Shown in pieces: positions 28,604 to 38,348 of a stretch of 64,000 bases of DNA. The DNA is from Gelidibacter maritimus (GTDB lineage Bacteria; Bacteroidota; Bacteroidia; Flavobacteriales; Flavobacteriaceae), in the NCBI RefSeq assembly GCF_014062315.1, contig NZ_JACGLT010000006.1, positions 207,604 to 271,603 of the forward strand, read 5' to 3'. The notes beneath the pieces are model-generated. The model was not told where the DNA came from and searched no databases. It saw nothing but the letters and a program-made list of their open reading frames with translations. The position numbers were made by a program, and so were the translations under genes. Positions within the stretch are counted from its first letter, which is position 1. Each line of letters begins with the position of its first letter.

Positions 28604-30688
28604 TTAATATAACTCCTTTAGTTTTTTGAACTTTTCTTCCCACATAGCCAAGTTTTCTTTGTGATTTTCAATGTTTTTCAACACATCCTTCACTAAAGGA
28701 TTGCTCTCATCTATGTTTGAAAAAAACTGTAGGTTGTTTTCAAGCTGGTTGAGTTCGCCTTTGACTTCATCAATTTTTTTACGGATAAAGTGATGTTCAT
28801 TGTCCAAAAGTCGAGTGTCATCAGGCTGCGATAGATGCTCTAATTTATTTTCAAATTTGATCATTTCAACCTCAGATTTGTCCAATTCTAATTTATTGAA
28901 TAAACCATCAACCGTTTTATTGAATTTACCCTCAATAAAACGTTTATTTTGTGGTACTTGCCCTAAGGCATTCCATGCTTCGGTTTTTTGCTTGATGGTC
29001 TCCAGATCTTGTTCTGCATTCCCGCTTAACTTCAGCTCTTTTATTTCGTCAAGCAGTTGCATTTTCTTCTCAAAAGCATCTACTTGTTCTTGATTGGCAG
29101 CATTTCGTTCAGCATTGATCTTGTCAAAATAATGGTTGCAAGCCGCTTTAAATCGCTTCCAGATCTTATCACTATCCTTTCTCGGTACATGGCCAATATG
29201 CTTCCAATCACTTTGGATCTTCTTCATGAGTGGCGTAACAGTTTCAAAATCGCCACTATCCTTATTGTCCTCAGCTATCTTGATCAGTTCCAATTTCTTT
29301 TGCAAATTGGTATACTGTTCTTTTTTGAGGTTTTTATAAAAAGTATTTTTCTTTTTATTGAAAGTTCTAACGGCACCTTTAAATTTCGCCCAAGTGGCTT
29401 CATTCACTTTAATTGGTACTTTGCCAGCATTGAAAAATTCAGTTCGCAGGCCTTCAATGACCTTGATCTTATTTTGCCAAGCTTGATGTGAACTGACATT
29501 GTCTTTGGCTACCTCTTCAATTTTAGCAATAATAGCCTCCTTTTTTTCCAGATTGGCTTCGTGGGCTTTGTCCACATCAGCGTAATAAGCTTGACGCTTA
29601 TCGTGTATGGTTTTGGTGGCATTGCTAAAACGTTCCCAAATAGCTTCTCTGTGTTCTTTGCCAACAGGACCTAAATCTTCTTTCCACATTTTATGGAGTA
29701 CCTGTAACTCTCTAAAGGCTCTATTGGAATTGTCATCTTTGGCCAATTCTTCGGCGCGCTCTATAATTTTTAGCTTTTGTTCCAGATTATGTTTGAAATC
29801 CATATCGCGTAAATCGCGATTGAGGTGCAGAAAGTCATAGAAAATCTCAACATGATGATGGTAAGTATTCCAGGCATTATTGTATTTATCTCTTGGAATT
29901 GGTCCGGCGGTTCGCCACTCTTCCTGCAAATCTTTAAAATGCTTGTATGTGGTGTTAATATTTTCTTCAACATTAAGTAGACCTTTAATGTCTTCAATAA
30001 TACGTAATCGGGTTTCTAAATTCGATTTAAGATTGGTTTCAAGCGTTTTATAATAAGCATTAAGTTTGTTCCGATAATCGTTATAAATGGCATTGAAACG
30101 TTTCTTAACCGGACTGGAATAGAAGAAATCAATTTCATGACCTCCTTCACTTAGAAAGTCATCTTTCTTTTCCTCAAGAACTTCTGAAAACTTAGAATTA
30201 AATTCTGTTCTGATTTCTTCAACCGGAGATTTGATGGTTTGAACTTTTTTGTTTTTCAACAAACTTTCAAATTCATCAGCCAATTGATCCATGGACATGG
30301 CGTGATAATCTTTCTCCTCCAAACTGTGACGCTCAACATTGCTGTCGTCCTCAGCATCTTCAGCATTAGAGGCTTCAATTTCTTCTTGCGCATCCTTCTT
30401 CTTGGCAGGGGCCTCTTCTGGGCTGCTTGTTTCAGATTCAGCAGCATCGGATTCCGTTGAAGATGTTTCCGTTACAGCTTCCTCTTTAGGTGTTTCTGGA
30501 GTTGTTTGTTCAAGGGGGTTTCCATTGCCCTCTACAGCATCAGGTGTATCAGTCTTTTCGGTTGACGTGATAGCGTCGCTTGAAGCGTTTTGGTCATTAG
30601 TCGCTGATTTTTCAGGGGTAATAGCCTCTTTTTTTTTAATATCGTTTCCATCTGCATTGTGCAGGTTATCTTTCTCTGACATGGTCAT
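28604..30688 (-). CDS. DUF349 repeat protein
   Basis: 694 residues from the ATG at 30688 (MTMSEKDN); a TTG ten codons upstream is less likely. The first 150 residues are low-complexity and rich in E, D, S, T and A (probably disordered). About five DUF349 helical repeats then follow, each with a W near the middle (FKDLQEEWRTAGPIPRD, LHKMWKEDLGPVG, IEGLRTEFFNAGKVP, IQSDWKHIGHVPRK, KTEAWNALGQVPQ), and a coiled coil closes the protein. DUF349 proteins are cytoplasmic and poorly understood; a ribosome- or nucleic-acid-linked role has been suggested for relatives. It lies upstream of its own strong terminator and just after aroE. Confidence 0.92.
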   Translation of the reverse strand: MTMSEKDNLHNADGNDIKKKEAITPEKSATNDQNASSDAITSTEKTDTPDAVEGNGNPLEQTTPETPKEEAVTETSSTESDAAESETSSPEEAPAKKKDAQEEIEASNAEDAEDDSNVERHSLEEKDYHAMSMDQLADEFESLLKNKKVQTIKSPVEEIRTEFNSKFSEVLEEKKDDFLSEGGHEIDFFYSSPVKKRFNAIYNDYRNKLNAYYKTLETNLKSNLETRLRIIEDIKGLLNVEENINTTYKHFKDLQEEWRTAGPIPRDKYNNAWNTYHHHVEIFYDFLHLNRDLRDMDFKHNLEQKLKIIERAEELAKDDNSNRAFRELQVLHKMWKEDLGPVGKEHREAIWERFSNATKTIHDKRQAYYADVDKAHEANLEKKEAIIAKIEEVAKDNVSSHQAWQNKIKVIEGLRTEFFNAGKVPIKVNEATWAKFKGAVRTFNKKKNTFYKNLKKEQYTNLQKKLELIKIAEDNKDSGDFETVTPLMKKIQSDWKHIGHVPRKDSDKIWKRFKAACNHYFDKINAERNAANQEQVDAFEKKMQLLDEIKELKLSGNAEQDLETIKQKTEAWNALGQVPQNKRFIEGKFNKTVDGLFNKLELDKSEVEMIKFENKLEHLSQPDDTRLLDNEHHFIRKKIDEVKGELNQLENNLQFFSNIDESNPLVKDVLKNIENHKENLAMWEEKFKKLKELY

Positions 30689-30778
30689 ATTGATTAATTT
30701 TCGTGCAATTGTAAGCAAGTAAATATACTAACAACCCCTTAGATTACAAAAGAGAAACCTAATTTTAGGACAATTTGG

Positions 30779-31513
30779 TTATTTGGTCCAGATCTCCCAC
30801 GCTTTTTCAGCCTGGTATTCCAACATCTTGGAACCGTTGCAGATGGAGGCACCCTGAATTTCGCCACACCTCAAGAATTTTGTTTGCACGGGATTATAAA
30901 TTAAGTCGAAAAGTAGATGCTCTTTATTAATGCCATCGTAAGGAATATCAGGACATGCGTTGACTTCAGGATGGGTGCCAATGGGCGTGCAATTAATGAT
31001 GATCTGATGGTCTTTAATGATGTCTTCCGTCAAATCTGAATATAGAAACATGGCTTTGGGGTTCGGACGTCGCGATACATAATCAAAACTTATTTTCAGT
31101 TTTTTCAAAGCATAAGCAATCGCTTTCGAAGCTCCTCCCGTACCCAGGATTAGTGCATGGCTATGATGTGGTTTCAGAAACGGTTTTAACGATTTCATAA
31201 ATCCGTAATAATCCGTATTGTAGCCTTTCATCTTTCCGGAGGGATAGAACTTTATAGTGTTGACTGCGCCAATTTCTTCAGCTGTTTTATGAAGTTCATC
31301 CAAATATGGAATGACTTGTTCTTTATACGGTATAGTGACGTTCAGACCTAAGATGTCATTGTTGTTATTTAGAATCTCAGTAAATTGTGAGATATTGGAA
31401 ATATCGAAATTTTCGTAAAAATAGGGGAGCTTCTCATTTTCAAACTTGGCCGTAAAATGCGCTTTTGAGAATGAATAGTCGATATTTTTACCAATCAGAC
31501 CGAATTTAGACAT
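30779..31513 (-). CDS. aroE: shikimate dehydrogenase
   Basis: 244 residues. The substrate-binding SFSKAHF (13-19), LNVTIPYKEQ with the catalytic lysine, NTDYYG, and the nucleotide-binding GTGGASKAIAYAL are present. It reduces 3-dehydroshikimate with NADPH in aromatic amino acid synthesis. The start overlaps the stop of the upstream DUF368 gene by eight bases, so the two are translationally linked. Slightly short for the family, which is normal in Bacteroidetes. Confidence 0.95.
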   Translation of the reverse strand: MSKFGLIGKNIDYSFSKAHFTAKFENEKLPYFYENFDISNISQFTEILNNNNDILGLNVTIPYKEQVIPYLDELHKTAEEIGAVNTIKFYPSGKMKGYNTDYYGFMKSLKPFLKPHHSHALILGTGGASKAIAYALKKLKISFDYVSRRPNPKAMFLYSDLTEDIIKDHQIIINCTPIGTHPEVNACPDIPYDGINKEHLLFDLIYNPVQTKFLRCGEIQGASICNGSKMLEYQAEKAWEIWTK

Positions 31514-32525
31514 TAATTTTTCGAGTTTTTTTTCCGTACCATTCTAATCCTAATACAATGGCAATTCCTACCACAATATATACAATTGCCATATAGGTTT
31601 CACCATTAAGGTCAGGAATAAATCGTTCATAATTTAAAACTACCTTTTTACCGGTTGAATCATAAATATATCCGCCGTTGTCGGTCATTCTATAAATGGT
31701 TTTTTTCCATGGCCAAACTACACCTAAAGAACCGACAATAAAACCGATAATGGACGCTATAGTGATACTTTTGTAGTGTTTAAGAATATAACTTAGTATG
31801 TGTGAAAAGGTTACTAATCCTGCAACGGAGCCAAGGGTAAACACAGCTAATACCTTAAGCATTCGAATGCGCTCAGAATTTTGAAAAAGGCTAAAATCGC
31901 CCACAATGATCTCATAAAATGTATCGGAAAGTGCATTGACAGAATCAACAAGCAATAGGACGTAATTTCCTAATAAGATTAATATAAAGGATCCTGAAAA
32001 CCCTGGTAATGTCATTCCTGAAACACTGATGATGCCACAGAAAAAAACAAAAATCAAGTTATCGTTTTCTTTCGCGGGATCCAAAAAACTAATAGCAACC
32101 CCTAATGTAATACCTATGATTAATGAGCTTATGGTCTGATAATTCCAGTCGCTAAAATCTTTATTGATATAGTATATGGAGCCTATGATCATACCAAAGA
32201 ATAGACTCCAAACATAGAGTTCGGAATGGACAAGAAAATAGTCCAGGATTTTTGAAACACTGAAATAACTGACCACCATTCCCAAAAAAAGTAAGCCCAA
32301 AAAGCGTCCATTGACATAGTTGAAAAAGCTCTTGTATCTTCCATTAAACAGAAGCTTAAATGCGGTTTTATTTACTTTTTGCAAAGAATAAATAAACTCT
32401 TCATAAAACCCTGCTACAAAGGCAACAACGCCACCGGAAACCCCAGGAACTTTATTTGCAGCACCCATTGCCAAGCCCTTAATGACTAGGAAGATCTTAT
32501 CTTTAAAGGTTCTTGTGCTTTGCAT
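31506..32525 (-). CDS. DUF368 family membrane protein (PopT-like undecaprenyl phosphate translocase), copy 2
   Basis: 339 residues with about nine hydrophobic segments. The N-terminal GLAMGAANKVPGVSGGVVAFVAGFYEE and the internal half-repeat SGMTLPGFSGSFILILLGNY are the DUF368 signature. Family members (PopT) recycle the lipid carrier undecaprenyl phosphate across the inner membrane, so it would feed peptidoglycan and surface glycan synthesis. The gene follows a close paralog without a gap (stop 32526, start 32525). An extracytoplasmic loop near residues 255-300 is not conserved between the copies. Confidence 0.88.
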   Translation of the reverse strand: MQSTRTFKDKIFLVIKGLAMGAANKVPGVSGGVVAFVAGFYEEFIYSLQKVNKTAFKLLFNGRYKSFFNYVNGRFLGLLFLGMVVSYFSVSKILDYFLVHSELYVWSLFFGMIIGSIYYINKDFSDWNYQTISSLIIGITLGVAISFLDPAKENDNLIFVFFCGIISVSGMTLPGFSGSFILILLGNYVLLLVDSVNALSDTFYEIIVGDFSLFQNSERIRMLKVLAVFTLGSVAGLVTFSHILSYILKHYKSITIASIIGFIVGSLGVVWPWKKTIYRMTDNGGYIYDSTGKKVVLNYERFIPDLNGETYMAIVYIVVGIAIVLGLEWYGKKTRKINV

Positions 32526-33536
32526 TTATGAAGTTTTGGAGCCTATCCTTTCAAGGATGAAAATGGTTAAAAAGCCGATGGCCATAAGACCTGCCGCCAT
32601 CCCTATTTGCGGGTCGATAGCATTATTTATTTCTGAATAATGAAATGGTGAAACACTATGTTCTGATACCATTTTGTAGGTATCAAAATCGTTGATTTCT
32701 CTTTGATACACTTCAATGGTGCCATACTCCGTAATTCGAGATACGGGTATCCTTTGTCCCGTAGATTTCTCTAAAATGGTAAAGGTCTCTTTCCAGGGCC
32801 ATATTTTGTTGAGCGAACCAAAAATAAATCCGGTCAATACAGCCAAGGTAGTATTTTTATAGTGCTTGAACAGCCATTTCAAAATACGACTGAAGCTTAA
32901 AAGTCCTACCAACGCTCCAACTGCAAAAAGGGCTATTCGTTTAAAATCGAAGTCGTGCAAAGCGTCACTAAGCGTTTTATAGGCTCCTAAAATAACCAGA
33001 ATGAAAGATCCTGAAATTCCGGGTAAGATCATTGCACAAATAGCAATAGCTCCAGCAAAAAATAGAAATATGGGGCTGTCGTTATTTGCTAAGGAAGGTA
33101 AGGTGGTAACATAGTAAGCTGCCAATGTTCCGAATATTAGAGCAACTATAGTACCCAAATTCCAGGTTTTAATCTGTTTGCCTACAAAGAAGATGCTGGC
33201 GACAATGAGACCGAAAAAGAAAGACCAAATTAAGACTGGATGCTCTTCAATCAGAAACTTTGCCAGTCGCATAAAAGAAACAAAACTTATAACAATTCCT
33301 GTAAGTAGGGCTACTAAGAAATTTCCGTTAAGTTGTTTCCAAAATGCAGAAAAACCACTGTCTTTAAATGTGGTCAACAAACTCAAATTGACGCCACTGA
33401 TTGTGGTTATTAATTCTTCGTAAATACCCGAAATAAAGGCAATGGTGCCACCTGATACTCCAGGTACGGCGTCTGCCGCTCCCATTGCAATTCCTTTAAG
33501 TGAAATGAATAGGTAATCTATAAAGCGTCTTTGCAT
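32526..33536 (-). CDS. DUF368 family membrane protein (PopT-like undecaprenyl phosphate translocase), copy 1
   Basis: 336 residues. The same double motif as its neighbour: GIAMGAADAVPGVSGGTIAFISGIYEE near the N terminus and CAMILPGISGSFILVILGAY near residue 170, which points to an inverted internal duplication. About nine membrane segments. Two adjacent DUF368 copies suggest either division of labour (two carriers or two directions) or a heteromer; both are inference. It is first of the DUF368-DUF368-aroE set, 40 bp after the TPR gene. Confidence 0.88.
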   Translation of the reverse strand: MQRRFIDYLFISLKGIAMGAADAVPGVSGGTIAFISGIYEELITTISGVNLSLLTTFKDSGFSAFWKQLNGNFLVALLTGIVISFVSFMRLAKFLIEEHPVLIWSFFFGLIVASIFFVGKQIKTWNLGTIVALIFGTLAAYYVTTLPSLANNDSPIFLFFAGAIAICAMILPGISGSFILVILGAYKTLSDALHDFDFKRIALFAVGALVGLLSFSRILKWLFKHYKNTTLAVLTGFIFGSLNKIWPWKETFTILEKSTGQRIPVSRITEYGTIEVYQREINDFDTYKMVSEHSVSPFHYSEINNAIDPQIGMAAGLMAIGFLTIFILERIGSKTS

Positions 33537-33575
33537 CTTTAGTTTTTCAAATAAGAAGCGTAAAGATATAGAATT

Positions 33576-34988
33576 TTACTTGGAGGTTTTTTTTGAATTT
33601 GAAATAATATTGAGCACCATTTGATGGTCGATAATCATCGGGAACAATTCCTCTAAAATAAAGGAAAATTCCGGATTGAGAAGCCATCCGTTTTTGAGGT
33701 GGTATTGGGCCTTTTCATTTTCCATAAGTGTGAAATAAATGCCTGCCAATCGGTACTCAATCTCTGCGGTTTCTGGATAAAATTCTGCTGCTTGAATAAG
33801 GTTGAGGGCCGCCGCTTCATACTCACCTAAATTAATCAGGACATCAGCTCTTGCGAGCCACGTATCTAATTCATAATTGCCAAGATCCAATGCTCTCTTA
33901 TAGCCGCGTTCTGCTTCTTCAATAAAATGGAGACGATGATTGATTTGTGCATAAAGCTTCCAATACTTGACATTGCCATCATCAATATTAATGGCTTTGT
34001 TAATGTAGTAGAGTGCTTTATGGTAGTCTTTCTTTTTGTTATAAAATCGTGTAATCGCAATCCAGCCCTTGTCTAACAATGGATCTTCATGTACGGTTTT
34101 ATAGTAGTATTGAACGGCCAAGTCATCTGAATGCAGCTTTTCATAGCAATTTCCTATTCTCAGTAAAGCAAATGAGGTGGGCTCATCAAGCGCCAAGGTC
34201 ATATTGTAATTTTCAATGGCTTCGTTATACTGTTTCAACTTCTCCAATACTTTTCCTTTTTCAAGATAAGCACCTACAAATGTGTCGTCAGAAATAATGG
34301 CAAACTCAAATGCTGCTAACGCCTTTTTATAGTCTTTTAAAGTAAAATATTGCCTACCCAATTGGTGCCAGGCCATTTCACAATAAGGATTCTTGTCCAA
34401 GTAACGGTTTAAGAAATCAATAGCTTCTTCGTGCAGATCTAAAAACTCAAAACAATAGATGATGTTGTAAAGTGCAGAGTAATCCTCCATATCCAATTCC
34501 AAACATTTGATAAAATGGGATTTAGCGTTGTCAAACTGGTCCATAAAGAGATATTCCATGCCAATTAAGGCTTGTAAATCAGCTTCATCTTCCTCAGCAT
34601 CTATGAGTTTCAGAGCAATTTTTAAGGTATCAATTGCTTTTTGATGTTCATGCCGCTTGGAAAGCACACTTGCTTTTTGAATATAAATTTCCTCATTGGA
34701 AGGCTCAAGGACATGAAGCGAATCTAAAAGTTTTTCTGCTTGTGGCAATTTATCTTCTAAGATATAAATTTCAACTTGAAAGAGTCTTAAAGTTATGGAT
34801 GACGGATGTTGTTCCAGTCCCAATTTGACGGCTTTCTTTGCGAGCGCAATTCTGCCATTCTCAAAATAGAATTGAATAATATTTTCAAATTCATTTGAAT
34901 CAAAAAACAACACGTTATTTGTTTTCAACATGGATTCAAATTTGGTCAGCGAATAATTATTGTCGTCGTCGTGTTGACTAAACTCCAT
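33576..34988 (-). CDS. tetratricopeptide repeat protein
   Basis: 470 residues from the ATG at 34988 (MEFSQHDDDN); a TTG eight codons upstream is also open. About eleven 34-residue TPR helices are seen, for example QLGRQYFTLKDYKKALAAFEFAI, RIGNCYEKLHSDDLAVQYYYK and YINKAINIDDGNVKYWKLYAQ. There is no signal peptide, so it is a cytoplasmic protein-interaction scaffold. It lies upstream of the two DUF368 genes and may be expressed with them. Partners are unknown. Confidence 0.88.
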   Translation of the reverse strand: MEFSQHDDDNNYSLTKFESMLKTNNVLFFDSNEFENIIQFYFENGRIALAKKAVKLGLEQHPSSITLRLFQVEIYILEDKLPQAEKLLDSLHVLEPSNEEIYIQKASVLSKRHEHQKAIDTLKIALKLIDAEEDEADLQALIGMEYLFMDQFDNAKSHFIKCLELDMEDYSALYNIIYCFEFLDLHEEAIDFLNRYLDKNPYCEMAWHQLGRQYFTLKDYKKALAAFEFAIISDDTFVGAYLEKGKVLEKLKQYNEAIENYNMTLALDEPTSFALLRIGNCYEKLHSDDLAVQYYYKTVHEDPLLDKGWIAITRFYNKKKDYHKALYYINKAINIDDGNVKYWKLYAQINHRLHFIEEAERGYKRALDLGNYELDTWLARADVLINLGEYEAAALNLIQAAEFYPETAEIEYRLAGIYFTLMENEKAQYHLKNGWLLNPEFSFILEELFPMIIDHQMVLNIISNSKKTSK

Positions 34989-35157
34989 AAGCACTTTGTA
35001 TTGTTCGTTCAATTAAATGTAACGCTATCCTCAGTGAAAAGGGAATTTTAAGGCGAATGTTTTCAACAAATTAGTTAACATTACCAGCGCGTCATCTGTA
35101 TTAGTTTGGGTTGTTGTTTGGTTAACAGTAAGTTATGATGGGTGCAAACCTAAGCAA

Positions 35158-36339
35158 TTATAATGAAATTTCGTCTAAAATTGAGACGATAACTTGGCAG
35201 CCTTCAACTATTTCATCCTTTGTTATGGTTAAAGGAGGTGTTAACCGAATTGCTTTCGACTCAAAAAGTAGCCAAAAAAGTATCAGACCCCGGTTTTGTG
35301 CCTTTAAAATTAGTTGGTTTGCAATTTCTGCCGATGGTGTTATCGCAGCCAACATTAAGCCGCGGCCTCTAATTTCTGTAATCAAAGGGTGTTTTAAATG
35401 TTTTCTGAATAGTTGCTCTTTTTCAAGGGCTTCTGCCATTAAATCACTCTCTGTTACTTCTTTTACGGTTGCCAATGCTGCAGCAGCAATAACAGGATGG
35501 CCTCCAAAGGTTGTAATATGGCCTAATTTTGGAAAATCCTGTAAGGTGTGCATCATGGCTTTAGATGACGTAAACGCACCAATTGGCATGCCGCCGCCGA
35601 GACCTTTTCCAGTGACTAGAATATCGGGGATACAGTTGTAATGTTCAAAGCCAAATAATTTTCCGGTACGGCCTATACCTGGTTGAATTTCGTCCAATAT
35701 AAGTAAGGCGCCTACTTCGTCACACCGTGTTCTTACTTTGGTCAAGTAGTTGTCAAGCGGCTCAATAAAGCCTGCACCACCTTGGATGGTTTCTAAGATA
35801 ACCGCAGCAGTTTTAGGGGTGATCTGATTTAAATCTTCTTTATTGTTATAGGTTATAAAGTTCACATCTGGCATTAAGGGTCTGAAAGCTCGTTTGCGCT
35901 CTTCGTAGCCCATAACACTCATGGCGCCCGTGGTATTGCCGTGGTAGGCATGATGCGCCGCAATAATCTGACTTCTGCCGGTTGCACGACGTGCCAATTT
36001 TAAAGCACCTTCAATGGCTTCGGTACCCGAATTGACAAGGTAGGTGCAGTCTAAGGATTTTGGCAAATGCTGGGCCAATAATTTTGTCAGTTGCACCGCT
36101 GGTTCCTGAATATATTCACCATACACCATAACGTGCAAATATTTATCCAATTGATCCTTGATTGCTTTGACCACTTTTGGATGACGATGTCCTAAACTAC
36201 AAGCCGAAACGCCTGCAACAAAATCGAGATAGGCTTTGTTGTTGGTGTCATAAACATAACAACCTTCGGCGTGGGAAACTTCCATAGCTAAAGGGTGCGG
36301 TGTTGTTTGGGCTTGATGATCTAAAAAATCGCTGGTCAT
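35158..36339 (-). CDS. aspartate aminotransferase family protein (class III, acetylornithine-type)
   Basis: 393 residues. Class III PLP fold: LVNSGTEAIEGALKLAR, HHAYHGNTTGAMS, LILDEIQPGIGRTG with the PLP-binding aspartate, and VTGKGLGGGMPIG with the Schiff-base lysine (about residue 245), then HITTFGGHPVIAAAAL. The length and motifs fit acetylornithine/succinyldiaminopimelate/4-aminobutyrate-type enzymes. Without arg or dap neighbours the substrate is open. One base separates its start from the stop of the OstA-like gene, so the pair is cotranscribed. Confidence 0.9.
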   Translation of the reverse strand: MTSDFLDHQAQTTPHPLAMEVSHAEGCYVYDTNNKAYLDFVAGVSACSLGHRHPKVVKAIKDQLDKYLHVMVYGEYIQEPAVQLTKLLAQHLPKSLDCTYLVNSGTEAIEGALKLARRATGRSQIIAAHHAYHGNTTGAMSVMGYEERKRAFRPLMPDVNFITYNNKEDLNQITPKTAAVILETIQGGAGFIEPLDNYLTKVRTRCDEVGALLILDEIQPGIGRTGKLFGFEHYNCIPDILVTGKGLGGGMPIGAFTSSKAMMHTLQDFPKLGHITTFGGHPVIAAAALATVKEVTESDLMAEALEKEQLFRKHLKHPLITEIRGRGLMLAAITPSAEIANQLILKAQNRGLILFWLLFESKAIRLTPPLTITKDEIVEGCQVIVSILDEISL

Positions 36340-36340
36340 T

Positions 36341-38149
36341 TTAATTGTCTTTTTTCTGAGGTTTTTGCAATGTTTTTACCTTTGATGAATCTTCTTTTTT
36401 AATTGCTGCCTTTGGAATGGTCCGTGACGCTTTCTGTTCTTCGTCTTTTCTGGCGTCTTTTGGTTTTGCATCTTCAACGCGCTGTAACAAAGCGTCATCA
36501 AAGAAATCTTCTTGTGGAATATAATCGTCTAATCCTTTGATGACTGGCAATTCCAATGGCGGATCGTCCGAAAATAAATCTGCAACACTTTTTGGACGCT
36601 CCTCTTCGCGCCAATCAAAACCTCGCAGTTTTCTTGCGTTTTCTGGAAATTCTGATTCTGGCCATATTTCGCCATCTACCTGATCAATCAAAGTTATAAT
36701 CTTATATTCCTCCTCAATTTTAAGATTAATTTTACCTGATTTGGATTTGTTTATCCCTATCAATTCCTGATCGTCATCTCTTGAATAATTGATCACTTCT
36801 GCATTTTTGATAATATCCACATTGTAAAGATCATTGTCTTTAAATAGTCCAATCAGCCGCTGTCCTTTTATTTGATTATAACCAGCATCAAGAGTGTCCT
36901 TACTGATCAAAAAGGCATTGTCAAAGACAACAAGCGAGTCCAGTTGCTCTGTTTTGGGATTTGAAATAAGATGGATGGTATCTCCAGTCATTTGGTTTTC
37001 CAGATTCCAGAGAATAGGCCTTCGTTTTATGGTAAAAGCCTCAGTAGAGGAGAAGCGCTCCAAATTAATTAGTTGTGTCAGGCCAGATTTATGGTCCGCG
37101 TGGATGGAATCTGCTTTTCCACTTAAGTCACTTTTAAATATTTTGGCATTGTAATAGGCTCTGGTGATGCGATGCTCTGGTTTTCCTGTGACCATTAGAA
37201 TGTCACTGTGCATATAGATGGAATCTTTTTCTTGAACGGTGATGGCCAATGCACGTTTGGTGATGAACACCGAATCTTTGGCACGCCATATTTCGGCATA
37301 ATGTCCCCGGGCTATACTGTTATTAATGGTGTCTGTGACCGTGATATTATTGGTTGCAGAAGCAAAACTGATTTTCCTATCAAAATACATGCTATCGCCT
37401 TCAAAAACACGATTCTCATAATTTATTTTTGAATTTTTCACGAAATAGCCAGTATCGTTATTGGTGTCATAAAATCCACGCTCAGCATAAATGGTATTGG
37501 AATCGCCAACAATTGTGGTAGGACCATAAAGATAGGCATGGCCAGTTTCAGTATAAAAATCGAGATGATCCGTATTTAATGTATATTCTGGATTGACCAA
37601 AACCACATCCTGTACGAATTGGTATTTTTTACTATTCATATAATACCGACCAATTTGGCTCGTAATTGTTCCTGAGGTATCTCTCACAACTTTCCCTTTA
37701 CTTTGGTAGTATGCTTGCTGCTTGACGCGGTCAAAATGAAGGGTATCTGTGGTCAAAACCGATTTTGGCTCGGTCAGCACCACATCACCACTAGCGAATG
37801 CCAGTTGCGTTTTACCACTATATTCGGCATACTTGGCGGTCATGTTTATAGTATCCCCCTGTATCATGACTACATTACTATAGGCTTCAATAAAGTCTTC
37901 CTTCTCGTAATAAACAGCTTGGTCACACCATAAATTAATACCTTCATGGGTGAAATGAACTTGTTGGGTATTATCTCTGGTGAAAACGGAAACCCCAGGG
38001 CCGCGAAGACTGTCAGAATCGACAAAGCCTGAGTATTCCACACGGATTTTCTTGAGTCTTTCAGTTTGCGATACCGCTGAAAAACTTAAACTTAAAAACA
38101 AAACAGTAAAAATAGATAATGCTTTCAATGTGCGACAGATGATTTTCAA
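36341..38149 (-). CDS. OstA/LptA-like periplasmic protein
   Basis: 602 residues. TTG start: the frame is closed six codons further up and there is no ATG before the signal peptide (LKALSIFTVLFLSLSFSAVSQ). Repeating beta-strand units follow (INLWCDQAVYYEKEDFIEAYSNVVMIQGDTI, KYAEYSGKTQLAFASGDVVL), the pattern of the OstA/LptA/LptD N-terminal beta-jellyroll that carries LPS across the periplasm. The final 100 residues are low-complexity and charged. It is likely involved in LPS transport to the outer membrane; it is longer than LptA and lacks an obvious LptD barrel. Confidence 0.85.
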   Translation of the reverse strand: MKIICRTLKALSIFTVLFLSLSFSAVSQTERLKKIRVEYSGFVDSDSLRGPGVSVFTRDNTQQVHFTHEGINLWCDQAVYYEKEDFIEAYSNVVMIQGDTINMTAKYAEYSGKTQLAFASGDVVLTEPKSVLTTDTLHFDRVKQQAYYQSKGKVVRDTSGTITSQIGRYYMNSKKYQFVQDVVLVNPEYTLNTDHLDFYTETGHAYLYGPTTIVGDSNTIYAERGFYDTNNDTGYFVKNSKINYENRVFEGDSMYFDRKISFASATNNITVTDTINNSIARGHYAEIWRAKDSVFITKRALAITVQEKDSIYMHSDILMVTGKPEHRITRAYYNAKIFKSDLSGKADSIHADHKSGLTQLINLERFSSTEAFTIKRRPILWNLENQMTGDTIHLISNPKTEQLDSLVVFDNAFLISKDTLDAGYNQIKGQRLIGLFKDNDLYNVDIIKNAEVINYSRDDDQELIGINKSKSGKINLKIEEEYKIITLIDQVDGEIWPESEFPENARKLRGFDWREEERPKSVADLFSDDPPLELPVIKGLDDYIPQEDFFDDALLQRVEDAKPKDARKDEEQKASRTIPKAAIKKEDSSKVKTLQKPQKKDN

Positions 38150-38304
38150 AAGTAACTCTTTATTTTAAGCATTGTTTTACGTTAACATTAATTTAGGGCA
38201 GAATTATTAGGGAAAAGAGGATTTACGACACAAATTTTACGAATGTAATGGTTTTTATTAGAATAATCCGTTCAACCATTTAATAGAGTAATCCGTTGTA
38301 ATAC

Positions 38305-38344
38305 TATAACTAACCTGCCCAAAAGTGCGGGCAGGTTAGTTATA
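38305..38344 (-). terminator. terminator hairpin after purA
   Basis: Sixteen-base perfect stem (TATAACTAACCTGCCC / GGGCAGGTTAGTTATA) with an eight-base loop, four bases past the purA stop (38349). The T run is weak, but the stem is strong. Confidence 0.7.
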
Positions 38345-38348
38345 AAAC

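Noticed and set aside
30256..30722. Plus-strand frames of 63-127 codons opposite the DUF349 gene start
   Set aside because: They mirror its low-complexity acidic N terminus (serine-rich shadow) and lack any known domain.
35135..35641. 168-codon plus-strand frame opposite the aminotransferase
   Set aside because: It lies over the conserved C-terminal half of a clear class III aminotransferase.
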